64,000 nucleotides of DNA from CAVPJC01 sp963705155 (lineage in GTDB: Bacteria > Chloroflexota > Anaerolineae > Anaerolineales > UBA4823). A program made the position numbers and the translations under genes. The stretch's first letter is position 1. Each line of letters begins with the position of its first letter. Positions 37,451-46,517 of the stretch are shown here, piece by piece. Under the pieces are notes generated by a model. It ran no database searches and had not been told where the DNA came from. It was given only the letters and a program-made list of their open reading frames with translations. The DNA lies in contig CAVPJC010000016.1 in the NCBI GenBank assembly GCA_963705155.1, forward strand, positions 50,776 to 114,775, read 5' to 3'.

Positions 37451-38295
37451 CGCCTCCTTCTCCGAAAGAATGGCGATCAAACCGGCCTGCGGGCTGCCGG
37501 CGTCCCCACCCAGGGATGGGTAAAAGGCAGCTTCGCCAAACCCGCACTCCGCCAGCAGCGAGCGGTATTCCTCGTCTGTGTAAGCCTGCATGCTGGATGA
37601 ATGCCCAACCGCTTCGCCGGTGGCAGCATCGATGACATAGTAGCGCTCAATTGCCACGTGATCCTGCGCATCCCAGAAATTCTCCTGCAGGCACACGTGC
37701 GGCGCATCCGAAAACAAGCCTTTCTCCGTCGAAAACCACGCAGCGGGCTCCCTCCCTACCTCAACCACTTTTTCAAACGTGTGCGGCTCAAGCAGCAGGC
37801 AGCCGCCGGGCGCCAGGGCATGCCAGGCTTTTGTAAGGATACCTTTGGCCTCCTGCGGGCGGAAAACATTGAGCTCTCCGAAGATGAGCATCACCAGCCC
37901 GTACCCATCGCCGTAGTCTGCCGTGCGGATATCCTGTTGGAAATAGGCGCAGTCGAGCCCCGCACCCCGGCCTGCTGCCTGGCATAGGCGATGGACGCCG
38001 GCGAGAAATCGATCCCGGTGCACGCGTGGCCAAGTTTTGCCAGCCGGCTGGTGTACAACCCGGGGCCGCAGCCCAGGTCGAGAACCCGCCCCGGTTTTCC
38101 CTTCAGAACCTGGTGGTGGATCCACTCGACCTGCTGATCGATGATCTCGAAGCGGCGGCTGGCGGCGTCGTGCGCCTGCGACAAATGCTCGTTGAGCATT
38201 CGCTGGCTGAAGCCCGGGTCGCTCCATGGGATCTTCTCCCCTTCAGCCCACGGTTCGGGGGTGCGCGGCCTGCGGATGAGTTCGATAAGCTCCAA
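37445..38295 (-). CDS. SAM-dependent methyltransferase, one frameshift
   Basis: About 283 codons starting MELIELIRRPRTPEPWAEGE. Motif I VLDLGCGPGLYTSRLAKLG and the acidic GIDFSPASI are clear; after a break near 37965 follow QQDIRTADYGDGYGLVMLIF and WHALAPGGCLLLEPHTFEKV. A class I methyltransferase of the methyltransf_25 type on a small molecule. It ends in EKEAA with its stop inside the attC-like site, as in integron cassettes. Confidence 0.8.
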
Positions 38296-38320
38296 TGGGT
38301 TCTCTTATTTATTCGAAATG

Positions 38321-38700
38321 TCTTTGCGAGTAACTCCACAGCGCCAGAGTGCTCTTCCCTTCAGAGGAAACTGTTGCTGCGATCCCGGCGTTCGGTTGGT
38401 TTTTACCCGCCTTTGGTTTTTCTCCGCGTCTCCGCTACGTGACTACCGAGACACATGTGAACATCTCAACGCGTTCTGACCGAGGCCCGGTGCTTTGCGA
38501 GTAACTCCACGGACCGGATGGGCTATTTGTCTCCTGGTAAATTGTTGTGACTCGCATTCCCCTGCAAGCAGTATCATCTTGATCATCCAGTTATCTTAAC
38601 CCGATTTTGGTTTTCTCCGCGCCCTCCGCGTCTCCGCGTGACACACAACGGTCTGCGAGGCCCGGTGCTTTCCCGGCCCGAAGCAATCATCTGGATTGCC
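38321..38700. repeat. Dispersed repeats (GCGAGTAACTCCAC and TCCGCG families)
   Basis: TTTGCGAGTAACTCCACAG at 38321 and GCGAGTAACTCCACGG near 38497; TTTCTCCGCGTCTCCGC near 38418 and TTCTCCGCGCCCTCCGCG near 38612. No gene is seen in 38296-38761. Confidence 0.65.
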
Positions 38701-38761
38701 GCAATCCCGGTTTTTTTGCGTGGCCCACGAAGTGCAAGCGCCTCTTATTCTACCGGGCAAT

Positions 38762-39037
38762 CTACTCCGGTGCTGTCATCCGCTGCGGCTTTTTTTTCGT
38801 AACTTTGTAGACGTTTCCCTTTTCATCGTAGGTGGTCCATTCACCCACAGGCTCGCCTTTATCAAAATAGCCTGACCTTTTAATCGTGCCATCGATCCGG
38901 TACCACTCCCAGTATCCCTGTGCTTTTCCATCCACCGTTTTTCCCTTTGACCACCGGGTGATTCCATTGGCATGGTATTTAATGGTGTAGCCGTCAATGA
39001 TCTCTGATTCTTTCACCGGAACCGGTTTTTTTGCCAT
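38762..39037 (-). CDS. MORN/YwqK-like repeat protein
   Basis: 91 residues, MAKKPVPVKESEIIDGYTIK. Short repeats GKAQGYWEWYRIDGTIKRSG, GYFDKGEPVGEWTTYDEKG fit the MORN-like pattern (GxWxxYxxxGxxxxxGxY) of YwqK-type antitoxin/immunity proteins. It is small, intact and flanked by an attC-like site upstream. Its partner, if any, is not next to it. Confidence 0.65.
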   Translation of the reverse strand: MAKKPVPVKESEIIDGYTIKYHANGITRWSKGKTVDGKAQGYWEWYRIDGTIKRSGYFDKGEPVGEWTTYDEKGNVYKVTKKKPQRMTAPE

Positions 39038-39059
39038 AGTTTTTCGATTATTCCTTTGT

Positions 39060-39151
39060 GTGGATTTTGTTTGGGAGCAGGAAAACCCGAACCCGGAAAA
39101 CGCCTGTGAACTGCGCAGACTCCCACACGTCCACAGTGCGCTTTATTGGGC
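39060..39151 (-). other. attC-like site 3 (long type, partly replaced)
   Basis: Minus strand GCCCAATAAAGCGCACTGTG, GACGTGTGGGAG ... TTTTCCTGCTCCCAA. It shares GACGTGTGGGAG and CCTGCTCCCAA with the site at 62479. It follows the TrmO gene. Confidence 0.6.
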
Positions 39152-39183
39152 GGCCTGTGCCCCGTGCACCTTGCAGGGGCTTC

Positions 39184-39663
39184 TCACCCAAAGCGGTCAT
39201 CGGATTTCTGACTGCGGATTTTTTCTTTGACCTGTTCCAACCAGCCGATGCGAACATCGTGAATGTGTTCGAACTCAGGCACATAGGGCTTGATGTCCAG
39301 CAGAGGGGTCTCATTGAGCACATCGACGCCCTCAACGTGAATGAGATTGTTATCGATGCGGATAAGCCTTACCAGCGACAGGCCCAGGGGATTGGGGCGG
39401 CTGGGTGCGCGCGTGGCAAATATCCCGTGAGGCGTGCTGTCAAGGAAAGGCGTGACCACGAGCTGTGACTGGCGCACTTTGTGAAAGTGGTAGAGGAGAT
39501 AAATATGTGAAAATCCTTCCAGGTCTTTGAGCGCATCCGTAAATTCAGGAAAAATTTCGACGACGCCTGGCCCGCTGATTGCGCTCGTGGGCTGGATGGG
39601 CATTTCTTCCAGCCGGTTGAAGGTGGTGTGGATGATACCGATAGGTGTGTAAATCACTTCCAT
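39184..39663 (-). CDS. trmO: tRNA t6A37 methyltransferase TrmO
   Basis: 159 residues. MEVIYTPIGIIHTTFN at the start and the diagnostic FATRAPSRPNPLGLSLVRL identify the TrmO (TsaA/YaeB) family, which uses SAM to N6-methylate the threonylcarbamoyl-adenosine at position 37 of ACY-decoding tRNAs. It is intact and overlaps the stop region of the MazF-like gene by 10 bp. Followed by an attC-like site, so it may be a cassette-borne copy. Confidence 0.9.
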   Translation of the reverse strand: MEVIYTPIGIIHTTFNRLEEMPIQPTSAISGPGVVEIFPEFTDALKDLEGFSHIYLLYHFHKVRQSQLVVTPFLDSTPHGIFATRAPSRPNPLGLSLVRLIRIDNNLIHVEGVDVLNETPLLDIKPYVPEFEHIHDVRIGWLEQVKEKIRSQKSDDRFG

Positions 39664-40127
39664 GATCCATGTTCCTGTTCTTCAGAGATTGGAATCGATT
39701 TCACGGGTAACAGACCCCGGGAACGGCCTGGCAGGCTTTTATACCTGGCTTTCACTTTTCTTCGCCTGGCCTCGTGATGCCCGGTCATGCGCTGCACAAA
39801 CTGCATGCCGGCCAGTATCTGATGGATCCGCTGCTGAGAAAGCGTCCCGATGTACTCGCCCAGCCGCGTTTTATCCACCGTCGAGACCTGCGATACGACC
39901 ACCACACTTTGTCTGGGCAAATTGGCCTCGCCTGCTTCAAGCAGCACATTGCCCGGCGCTTTTGCCCGCTTCAGGTTGGTTGTCAATGCGCAAACAACCA
40001 CGGTCTGGATACGGCTGCGGTTCAAGATATCCTCCTGAATGACCACCTGGGGATGGGTGTAGTCCGATTCTGCTCCATGCAGCTCACCCGCTGGAACCCA
40101 AAAGATATCCCCTTGATTGACGGTCAT
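39654..40127 (-). CDS. PemK/MazF-family toxin, no antitoxin beside it
   Basis: 157 residues. QGDIFWVPAGELHGAESD, PQVVIQEDILNRSRIQTVVV and VSQVSTVDKTRLGEYIGTLS are the MazF core: an endoribonuclease that cuts mRNA. A basic C-terminal tail of 35 residues (EARRRKVKARYKS) extends past the usual 115. No short antitoxin frame lies upstream; the nearest gene is a membrane protein. It may have lost its antitoxin, or the tail or an unlinked protein may restrain it. Confidence 0.8.
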   Translation of the reverse strand: MTVNQGDIFWVPAGELHGAESDYTHPQVVIQEDILNRSRIQTVVVCALTTNLKRAKAPGNVLLEAGEANLPRQSVVVVSQVSTVDKTRLGEYIGTLSQQRIHQILAGMQFVQRMTGHHEARRRKVKARYKSLPGRSRGLLPVKSIPISEEQEHGSWK

Positions 40128-40158
40128 CTACTCACCACCTGTGATCGGCGGCCAAAAG

Positions 40159-41293
40159 TTAATCGAATATCCTCTCCAACAAGGTGGAAATGTATGCTTC
40201 ACCAAGTACGGCTAAAATAAAAGTGATCGTTGGAAGAATTAATGTACCGAAAAGCCGGCCGATTGTTGAAAAGGGAAGGCAAGATTCTGGCGCTTTGCTG
40301 ATCATATCTTGAATTTTTTCCAAACGAAGCATTTCACCATGTTCTCTTTCGCTGAGGTTCATCAATTGGTCAAACAAATAATTTAATTTCTGTTGGATTG
40401 GCAATAATTCTCGTTGCTTGGTTTTATGAACGATTATTTGTATAAAGTACCCCGGGAGAATCACAGCAAGAATAATAATTGTATAAACCGCCAGGACAAG
40501 AATAAGCCATACCGGATTGGCCAGGTATGCTGAACTTGGCAATAATATTGCTGAGCTGGCAATAAAAACTGTTATGACTAATGATGTTACAAGGCCGAAC
40601 TGATTGTAGCCAACGAAAGCTTGTTGAAGGGTGGAGGTACCCAATGGATTGAACCGGAACAGTGCGTGTTCCATGCCTGAAAAATTACCGCGCCTCAAAG
40701 CACATCAGCAAATTGTTACAGGCAAGTTCTCCAATTTGGTAAGCTAGAAAACCAATAAAAAACAAGCTGCCCACAGGGATGACCATACTCAATGTCTGGC
40801 GATTGATGTATATCAAAGAAGCCAGCATCACTGCTGATGTCAGGGCTCCAATCGTTCCACCAATGCGCAAACTGAACCAGAATTTATCCCAAATGATTTG
40901 ACGCTGGATCGCATCTTTATCTACGACGGTGTGGCCGATTGAGCATACGTTTAGTCCGATTCCATAATACAAGTTATAGCTCATACCGACTACCAGGCCA
41001 AAAATGATGGCAATGACTGCCCAGGTTCCGATTGGCGCGAATGCCCATTCATCAAAAATAGCTGTGACAATCAAGGGTAAACCAAGTAATACCAGGATGT
41101 AGAAAACAAATATCAATGACTTCCCAGGTCTACTATGGGGATCGATGTGGAAACGGCGCAGTATATGGAATGGTATGTACCAGGCCAGAATGGTTTTTTC
41201 AAGTCTGCAATGTTGATCAATCCATTGCTGGATGATGGACTCTTTATGTCCACTCTCGGAATTTTGCGGGTTATCCTTCAAGTTTGTATTCAT
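40159..41293 (-). CDS. Hypothetical membrane protein, split by a frameshift
   Basis: Two reading frames join near 40690: the first runs from ATG 41293 (MNTNLKDNPQNSESGHKES, AGGGGA upstream) to NNLLMCFEA; the second continues RNFSGMEHALFRFNPLGTST to 40159. Together about 377 codons with eight or so membrane helices (FVFYILVLLGLPLIVTAIF, GTWAVIAIIFGLVVG, SLVITVFIASSAILL and others). No family recognised. The alternative is two overlapping genes, but the helix pattern and junction favour one protein. Confidence 0.55.
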
Positions 41294-41371
41294 CCTATTC
41301 CCCTGGCGCTTGAACAATGATGCATAAAGGCTGGTCGTTAGCCACCGGACGATCTGCCTTTCAAGGAATTG

Positions 41372-42397
41372 CTAAATCGCCGGATCTGGACCAACCCTGA
41401 CCAACATTTTGCCAAGATTTTCGCCTTTGAACAAACCGATAAATGCTTTGGGTATATTTTGAGTACCTTCAACGATCGTTTCTTCCCATTTAATCTTGCC
41501 TTCCCTGATCCACCCCAGCATATCCCTGTAAAACTGCGGCAGTTGATCGATGTGATCCGAAACAATAAAGCCCTTCAGCAGCAGCCGTTTCCCTACAATT
41601 GACGAAAGATTTCTCGGGCCCGGTTGGTCATCCGTTTGATTATATTGCGAAATCATCCCGCACACCGGGATGCGCCCGAATGGATTCATATTGGCCAAGG
41701 CTGCTTCCAGATGTTTGCCGCCTACGTTCTCGAAATAGATATCAATCCCTTCCGGGCAGTGGTTTTTTAATTCAGCGGTCAAATTTTCTGCTTTTTTGTA
41801 ATTGAATGCCGCATCAACCCCGATCTCGTTGAGCAGCCAGGCAACCTTTTGATCGGAGCCGGCGCTGCCAACCACCCGGCAGCCTTTGATCCTGGCAATC
41901 TGGCAGACAATCGAACCCACCGCGCCCGATGCAGCGGAGACATAAACGCTTTCGTTTTCCTTCGGTTTACCGATATCCAGCAGCCCGACATAGGCTGTCA
42001 TCCCGGGCATACCCAGGACGCCCAGGTAGGCCCGGATGGGCGCTGCCGAGGGATCCACCCGGGTCAGGCCGCTGCCATCCGACAGGTAATATTCTCGCCA
42101 ACCTTTCTGGCTCAAGACATATTCCCCGACCTGAAACTTGTTCGTGTTGGTTAAAACGATTTGTCCGACACAGCCGCCCGTGATCGTTTCCCCAAGCTGA
42201 AAGGGCGGTGAATAGCTTTTCCGGTCAATCATTCGTCCCCGCATGTAAGGATCAACCGATACATAGATGTTTCGCACCAGAACTTCCCCATCCCGGGGTT
42301 TTCCAACTGGAACTTCTACGATCTCAAAATCACTTTCGTCAGGCATTCCATTTGGACGTTTTCGTAAATGAACTTCACGACTGATGGTTTCATCCAT
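41372..42397 (-). CDS. NADP-dependent oxidoreductase (CurA/leukotriene B4 dehydrogenase-like)
   Basis: 341 residues from ATG 42397 (MDETISREVHLRKRPNGMPD). Medium-chain reductase without the zinc ligands: VDPYMRGRM substrate-lobe motif, VYVSAASGAVGSIVCQIARI (NADP-binding glycine loop), and FENVGGKHLEAALANMNPFG. Members reduce the C=C bond of enones with NADPH. It is intact. The upstream end lies within 70 bp of the preceding methyltransferase. Confidence 0.9.
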   Translation of the reverse strand: MDETISREVHLRKRPNGMPDESDFEIVEVPVGKPRDGEVLVRNIYVSVDPYMRGRMIDRKSYSPPFQLGETITGGCVGQIVLTNTNKFQVGEYVLSQKGWREYYLSDGSGLTRVDPSAAPIRAYLGVLGMPGMTAYVGLLDIGKPKENESVYVSAASGAVGSIVCQIARIKGCRVVGSAGSDQKVAWLLNEIGVDAAFNYKKAENLTAELKNHCPEGIDIYFENVGGKHLEAALANMNPFGRIPVCGMISQYNQTDDQPGPRNLSSIVGKRLLLKGFIVSDHIDQLPQFYRDMLGWIREGKIKWEETIVEGTQNIPKAFIGLFKGENLGKMLVRVGPDPAI

Positions 42398-42462
42398 ATT
42401 CTGCCTCACTTGCGTAAGTCTGCCGCCCACCAGCCAGGTGCATGCGGTGCCAGGCGGCGCCT

Positions 42463-43282
42463 CTATTGATTCGGGATACGACCCCACGCCTGAATGAAAA
42501 CAGACGAAAGCACCAGCGTTTCGGGATTTTCAAGATGGCTTTTCAGAGCGGCAGTCAATTCGTCGAGCTCGGTTTTTCCGATCAGGTTCTTTTCCAGAAC
42601 GCGGCTGCGTGCGTTCTCTACGAACTCGAGCAGCAGCATGCGTCTCCCGTGACCTGGAGGATAAAGGTGAACCAAAGGATGCGTGTGAACATCGACCACT
42701 CCGCTGCTTCTCTCAGCATGCGCGGTACCTTGAGACCGATTGCCCTGTCGATGTCGTTCATCTCCCCGTATGCATTGAGTATCTGCAGAAGACGTGCCTG
42801 AGCAGGGAAGGGTGGATCATACCGCTGTGTAGTCGAATTTGCCTCGTGTAAGGCAATGGCGCCGCCCGGTCGAACCAGTCGAACCATCTCTTTGACGAGC
42901 AGTTCCGGTTTTGGTACATTCACCAAAACCAGGCGGCCGTGGCGAGGTCAAACGACGCCTCGGGAAGGCCTGTTTCGCGAGCATCCACGCAGAGAACTTC
43001 GATGTTCGTCAGATGGCTGTCAGCGACAAACTTTCGAGCGCGCTCTACTTGCTCAGCACTGCGTTCTACACCGGTTACCTTGCCGTTTAGGCCAACACGC
43101 TCGGAGAGTAGATCGAGACAGCCGCGTGGCCCACAGCCGATTTCGACAACTCGCCAACCTTGCCGGATACCGATTTGATCGAACAACCAGCTTGATTTAT
43201 GGGCAAGCTCGAGCGCCTGCCGCTCCAGGCGTTCTTGCTCTGCCTGCCGGTAACCCAGTAAGTACGGGTCAGATGGGTTCAT
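42463..43282 (-). CDS. SAM-dependent methyltransferase, two frameshifts
   Basis: About 270 codons from ATG 43282 (MNPSDPYLLGYRQAEQERLE). Motif I VVEIGCGPRGCLDLLSERVG and VTGVERSAEQVERA are followed by DARETGLPEASFDLATAAWF. After a break near 42925 come VNVPKPELLVKEMVRLVRPG and ALHEANSTTQRYDPP; after a second near 42660, VLEKNLIGKTELDELTAAL. The methyltransf_25 core is complete. Substrate unknown. Confidence 0.75.
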
Positions 43283-43315
43283 CGATCACCTTCCAGGATA
43301 ATGATGCTCTCTGCG

Positions 43316-43443
43316 ACCGCTAAATGGCTGGCGTCACCGGCAGCCGGGCGTGAAAAATGTTCAAGCGCAGGAAAAACCCCAAGACAGAAAAATACTTGAA
43401 AATTCGGCAAAATCCCACACGTCCACTGCACGCTTTGTTAGCC
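43316..43443 (-). other. attC-like site 4 (long type)
   Basis: Minus strand GGCTAACAAAGCGTGCAGTG, GACGTGTGGGAT ... AGTATTTTTCTG ... CCGGTGACGCCAGCCATT. It shares with 62479 and 56605 the AGCGTGCA, GACGTGTGGGA and TTTTTCTG blocks. Confidence 0.65.
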
Positions 43444-43461
43444 TGCGTTTATTTGGAAGAG

Positions 43462-44559
43462 TCACGCAAAATAAACACGCGCCATATACCACGCATAAAC
43501 GAATTGACTCAAGAATAAAAATAAAAAGGCGAATATTGCTGGAAAACTCCACCATGATATTTTTTTGAACGCTATCTTTGTATTTGCAATCAAAGCCAAT
43601 GGGATAACCAATAATCTCCCAAACCGCATTGCCGCCCAAATTTCACCTTGATTAAGAATAAGGAATAAAATGAGAACGGCTAATGAAATCACAATTCCAT
43701 AATGAAAATATTCATACTTGAGTTTGACGCTCATATAAAGCGTAAGAGCAGACATTACCGCAAAACTTAGTAGTAATACCCCCTTTACGAAACCTTTTAT
43801 GCCGCCTTCCATAAAAGTTCCCAATAAACCATCAAGCAAAGGTGTACTTCCTTTAGAGGCTACTTCTACTGCCAGATTGCTTGAAAAAAGCCAGGCGATT
43901 GAATGGTGGAAAAAAGAGCCTAATATCCATAAACTTCCGATGGGTAGAAGCATAACCCCGATAAACAGCAAATTCCGTTTTGAGATGTATTCTTTCCTGA
44001 AAAGGAATTCGGCAACTATAAGCAATCCAACGAAAATCCACATTGCTTTATGCGTGACAAGTGATAGACCGAGGAGGAGGGCTGCGGATAATCTACGAGA
44101 ACGTTGAAGTAGATATAATCCTGCTAGAAGAAAAAACATGGCTGGCATATCAGCCAGAGGGTTAACTGTATAAGTAAGACCTACGAACAGCCACAAGCCG
44201 AACAAAAGTGCGCCGCTTGCGGCTAATTCATCACTGGCACCACCTGCTTGAATTATTCGATAAACGAGGAACGCACTTGCCAAGAATGCGCCTAGATTTA
44301 TGCTCATCATTAAACCAATGGGATGTAGTGTGCCAGATGTAATTCCGTTTAATATTGCTATCATTAATGGATAGGCAGGAACATGAAATGGGTGAAATGG
44401 TGTTTGCCATCCGAGACTATCTTGCCAATAGCTAAAAGCATCCGACCTTAAGAAATCATACTGCAAGAATACGCCAAGATATAAAGCAACCATTACATAT
44501 CCAATCATCAAAAGTAGGACTGGATAATGAGGTCTGGCAAAATTTAACTTTGAATTCAT
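43462..44559 (-). CDS. GT-C type multi-pass membrane glycosyltransferase-like protein
   Basis: 365 residues from ATG 44559 (MNSKLNFARPHYPVLLLMIG, GGGAG upstream). About eleven membrane helices. The first loop after TM1 has QYDFLRSDAFSYW, resembling the acidic lumenal motif of GT39/ArnT-type enzymes, followed by FHPFHVPAYPLMIAIL. They move sugars from polyprenyl donors. The protein is AT-rich next to its GC-rich neighbours, suggesting transfer. An attC-like site follows the stop. Confidence 0.6.
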   Translation of the reverse strand: MNSKLNFARPHYPVLLLMIGYVMVALYLGVFLQYDFLRSDAFSYWQDSLGWQTPFHPFHVPAYPLMIAILNGITSGTLHPIGLMMSINLGAFLASAFLVYRIIQAGGASDELAASGALLFGLWLFVGLTYTVNPLADMPAMFFLLAGLYLLQRSRRLSAALLLGLSLVTHKAMWIFVGLLIVAEFLFRKEYISKRNLLFIGVMLLPIGSLWILGSFFHHSIAWLFSSNLAVEVASKGSTPLLDGLLGTFMEGGIKGFVKGVLLLSFAVMSALTLYMSVKLKYEYFHYGIVISLAVLILFLILNQGEIWAAMRFGRLLVIPLALIANTKIAFKKISWWSFPAIFAFLFLFLSQFVYAWYMARVYFA

Positions 44560-44604
44560 ATAGCTCCCACTTATGGCGTTTCTGCCAAGATGATTGATAA
44601 AGCA

Positions 44605-44830
44605 GGCCAACGATTGAGGATTGATGCGGCGGGCAGAGCCAATGCCGAAGCCTGGTTCAACGCGCCTCCTCCTCAATCCGTGTTGAGCTAAGCCGTCTCA
44701 GGAAGGCAGCCTGACAATTTGGAATTTAAGCTGCACAGCCAGGCCCAAACTGTTATTTTTGTATGCTCATCTGGTTAGATTGTATATCCGAAAAGCCAAT
44801 CAACACAAGCGAAAAATGCGGCAACAAAGT
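44605..44830 (-). repeat. attC-like palindrome and conserved flank, copy 1
   Basis: GGCCAACGATTGAGGATTGA, GAGCCAATGCCGAAGCCTGG, CTCAATCC ... CTCAGG (44605-44702), then AATTTGGAATTTAAGCTGC and ATTGTATATCCGAAAAGCC. Nearly the same 225 bp recur at 48124-48325. On the minus strand the site ends GTTGGCC. No gene in 44560-44936. Confidence 0.7.
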
Positions 44831-44936
44831 GGCTGGTGGGCGTATTTACCACGTTTAATCTTTCCAATTGAACCGGCGCAATGCCCGAATCTTCAAATAG
44901 CCTGAGACCGCCGCCAGGCAGAACTGGCCTTGCCGG

Positions 44937-45311
44937 TCACTCCAGTATTTTCCAGTAGGAATCCTTGCGGATGACCTTCCCCCGGGCGAACTCAAGCAGG
45001 TCAACGCCCCGCACTTCGATGTGCTGCCCTGCCGTCGATGTGCCGGTGAGTGTCCATTCAGAGACGCCGAAATCGCCACAGATCCAGTGCCGGTCGTCTC
45101 CATAATGCACATCCGGAATCCCTTCAAATCGTTTTGCCAGGCCCGCCCGCACTTCCGCCTTCCCGACGTACCGGTCGCCGCGCGGCCTGGCGCCCCTTGG
45201 CATGTAGAAGACACAGTCATCTGCGAAATAGCCCATGATGGCATCCAGATCGTGGCGATTGAATGCTTCCAGAAAGCCCTTCAACAACTCGATGGTCACA
45301 TGCTCAGACAT
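44937..45311 (-). CDS. SnoaL/NTF2-like protein
   Basis: 124 residues from ATG 45311, AGGGAGG upstream. MSEHVTIELLKGFLEAFNRH, IMGYFADDCVFYMPRGARPR, GVSEWTLTGTSTAGQHIEVR and DLLEFARGKVIRKDSYWK are the cone-shaped NTF2 fold with the usual ligand pocket. SnoaL-like proteins range from isomerases to binding proteins. Substrate unknown. It is intact. Confidence 0.85.
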   Translation of the reverse strand: MSEHVTIELLKGFLEAFNRHDLDAIMGYFADDCVFYMPRGARPRGDRYVGKAEVRAGLAKRFEGIPDVHYGDDRHWICGDFGVSEWTLTGTSTAGQHIEVRGVDLLEFARGKVIRKDSYWKILE

Positions 45312-45410
45312 CAGAAACCTCCCTACCTGTGCTGGTTTTTTATTACGCCCTGTGCAGACTCGGCGCACGATGGTGCGCGTTCCCGTCACGCGGGAGCGCC
45401 TCGCCCCGAC

Positions 45411-45445
45411 CGGTGATCCGGTCCAGGGCGAGGGCCAGCGGCGGC
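45411..45445. repeat. Strong GC hairpin downstream of the DUF1801 gene
   Basis: CCTCGCCC-c-GACCGG-tgat-CCGGTC-ca-GGGCGAGG, with a second hairpin GCGCAC..GTGCGC at 45370-45380. No U-tract, so not a clear terminator; it may be a worn attC-like site. Confidence 0.4.
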
Positions 45446-45466
45446 GCCAGACGGCGCAATCAATCC

Positions 45467-45919
45467 TCAGCTCACCGCTTTCTTGACGAGGGCGCTGATC
45501 TTTGCCTCTTCGGCGGCGGTTAACTCCTTCAGCGCAAAGGAGGTCGGCCACATGGCGCCCTCGTCGAGGTGCGCCGAGTCGTTGAAGCCCAATGTCGCGT
45601 ACCGCGCGCCGAACTTCTGCGCGCTTTGGAAGAAGCAGACGACCTTGCCGTCCGCGTTGGCATAGGCGGGCATCCCGTACCAGGTTTTGGGAAAAAGCAT
45701 CGGGGCAGCGGCGGTAATGATCTCATGCAGGCGCTTTGCCATGGAGTGGTCTGGCTCTATCATGGCGTTGATTGCCGCAAGGATGGCTTTTTCGCCTTCC
45801 GCCCTGTCCTTGCCGGCGCGCGCTTCCGCCTTCAGCTCTTTAGCGCGCTCTTTCATGGCGGCTTTTTCTTCGTCTGAAAATCCTTCACCAGATTTTTTCG
45901 TACCAGTATTTGGGCTCAT
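45467..45919 (-). CDS. DUF1801-family protein
   Basis: 150 residues. A basic coiled N-terminus (MKERAKELKAEARAGKDRAE) then the DUF1801/YdhG core: INAMIEPDHSMAKRLHEIIT, APMLFPKTWYGMPAYANADG, VVCFFQSAQKFGARYATLGF. The fold resembles a frataxin-like iron chaperone; actual function unknown. It diverges from the MarR gene across a 109-bp regulatory region with a palindrome. Confidence 0.85.
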   Translation of the reverse strand: MSPNTGTKKSGEGFSDEEKAAMKERAKELKAEARAGKDRAEGEKAILAAINAMIEPDHSMAKRLHEIITAAAPMLFPKTWYGMPAYANADGKVVCFFQSAQKFGARYATLGFNDSAHLDEGAMWPTSFALKELTAAEEAKISALVKKAVS

Positions 45920-45956
45920 GGAAATCTCCTTATCTACCTCGGGTTGTTTTGATACC

Positions 45957-45985
45957 TTGCGTCTAAACGGGTTTAGTTATATAAT
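45957..45985 (+). promoter_or_regulatory. MarR promoter with palindromic operator
   Basis: -35 TTGCGT (45957-45962), 17 bp, -10 TATAAT (45980-45985). The spacer carries CTAAAC-GG-GTTTAG (45963-45976), well placed for a MarR dimer to block polymerase and to act on both divergent genes. Confidence 0.6.
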
Positions 45986-46028
45986 AAAGATACTTGAAAA
46001 TAAAGATAATGTCAAGAGGTAAATTTCT

Positions 46029-46499
46029 ATGACGAAATCCACAAAGACAGACTTGAAAAAACGAGCCCTGATGGCGGTCAGGGATTATGGCATTCATTTG
46101 ACGCTGTTCCGAAACGCCATCAGTGAATGGGCGGGTCTCAACGTAACCGACATGGAATGTCTCAGGCTTCTATTCGTCAAAGGCGTTGCCACACCTACTG
46201 AACTCGCCAGGCATACGGGCCTCACTTCGGGTGCAGCCACCGCCATGCTCGACCGGCTCGAAAAGGCCGGATTAATTGAGCGCCGGCCCAATCCCGATGA
46301 CCGCCGTGGGACTCTGGTTGCTCCTGCGCCATCGAGTGCTGAAAAAGCCGCCTCATGGTTTGAATCGGCGAGAAACGCACAGGACGAATTGATTTCAAGT
46401 TACTCGGAAAGTGAGCTGGAAATCATTTCGGATGTCTTTGAACGATTTACAATACTATGGGACCATGAACGCGAGAAAATACGAAGAGATCATCCGTAG
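46029..46499 (+). CDS. MarR-family transcriptional regulator
   Basis: 156 residues, the only plus-strand intact gene in the 36-64 kb array. GLNVTDMECLRLLFVKGVAT, TPTELARHTGLTSGAATAML (recognition helix) and DRLEKAGLIERRPNPDDRRG (wing) are textbook MarR. It diverges from DUF1801 and probably represses both through the palindrome at 45963. Its ligand is unknown. Confidence 0.9.
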   Translation: MTKSTKTDLKKRALMAVRDYGIHLTLFRNAISEWAGLNVTDMECLRLLFVKGVATPTELARHTGLTSGAATAMLDRLEKAGLIERRPNPDDRRGTLVAPAPSSAEKAASWFESARNAQDELISSYSESELEIISDVFERFTILWDHEREKIRRDHP

Positions 46500-46517
46500 A
46501 TACAAATCGTTCCACAT

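Noticed and set aside
45411..45445. Intrinsic terminator
   Set aside because: The stem is strong but no U-tract follows on either strand.
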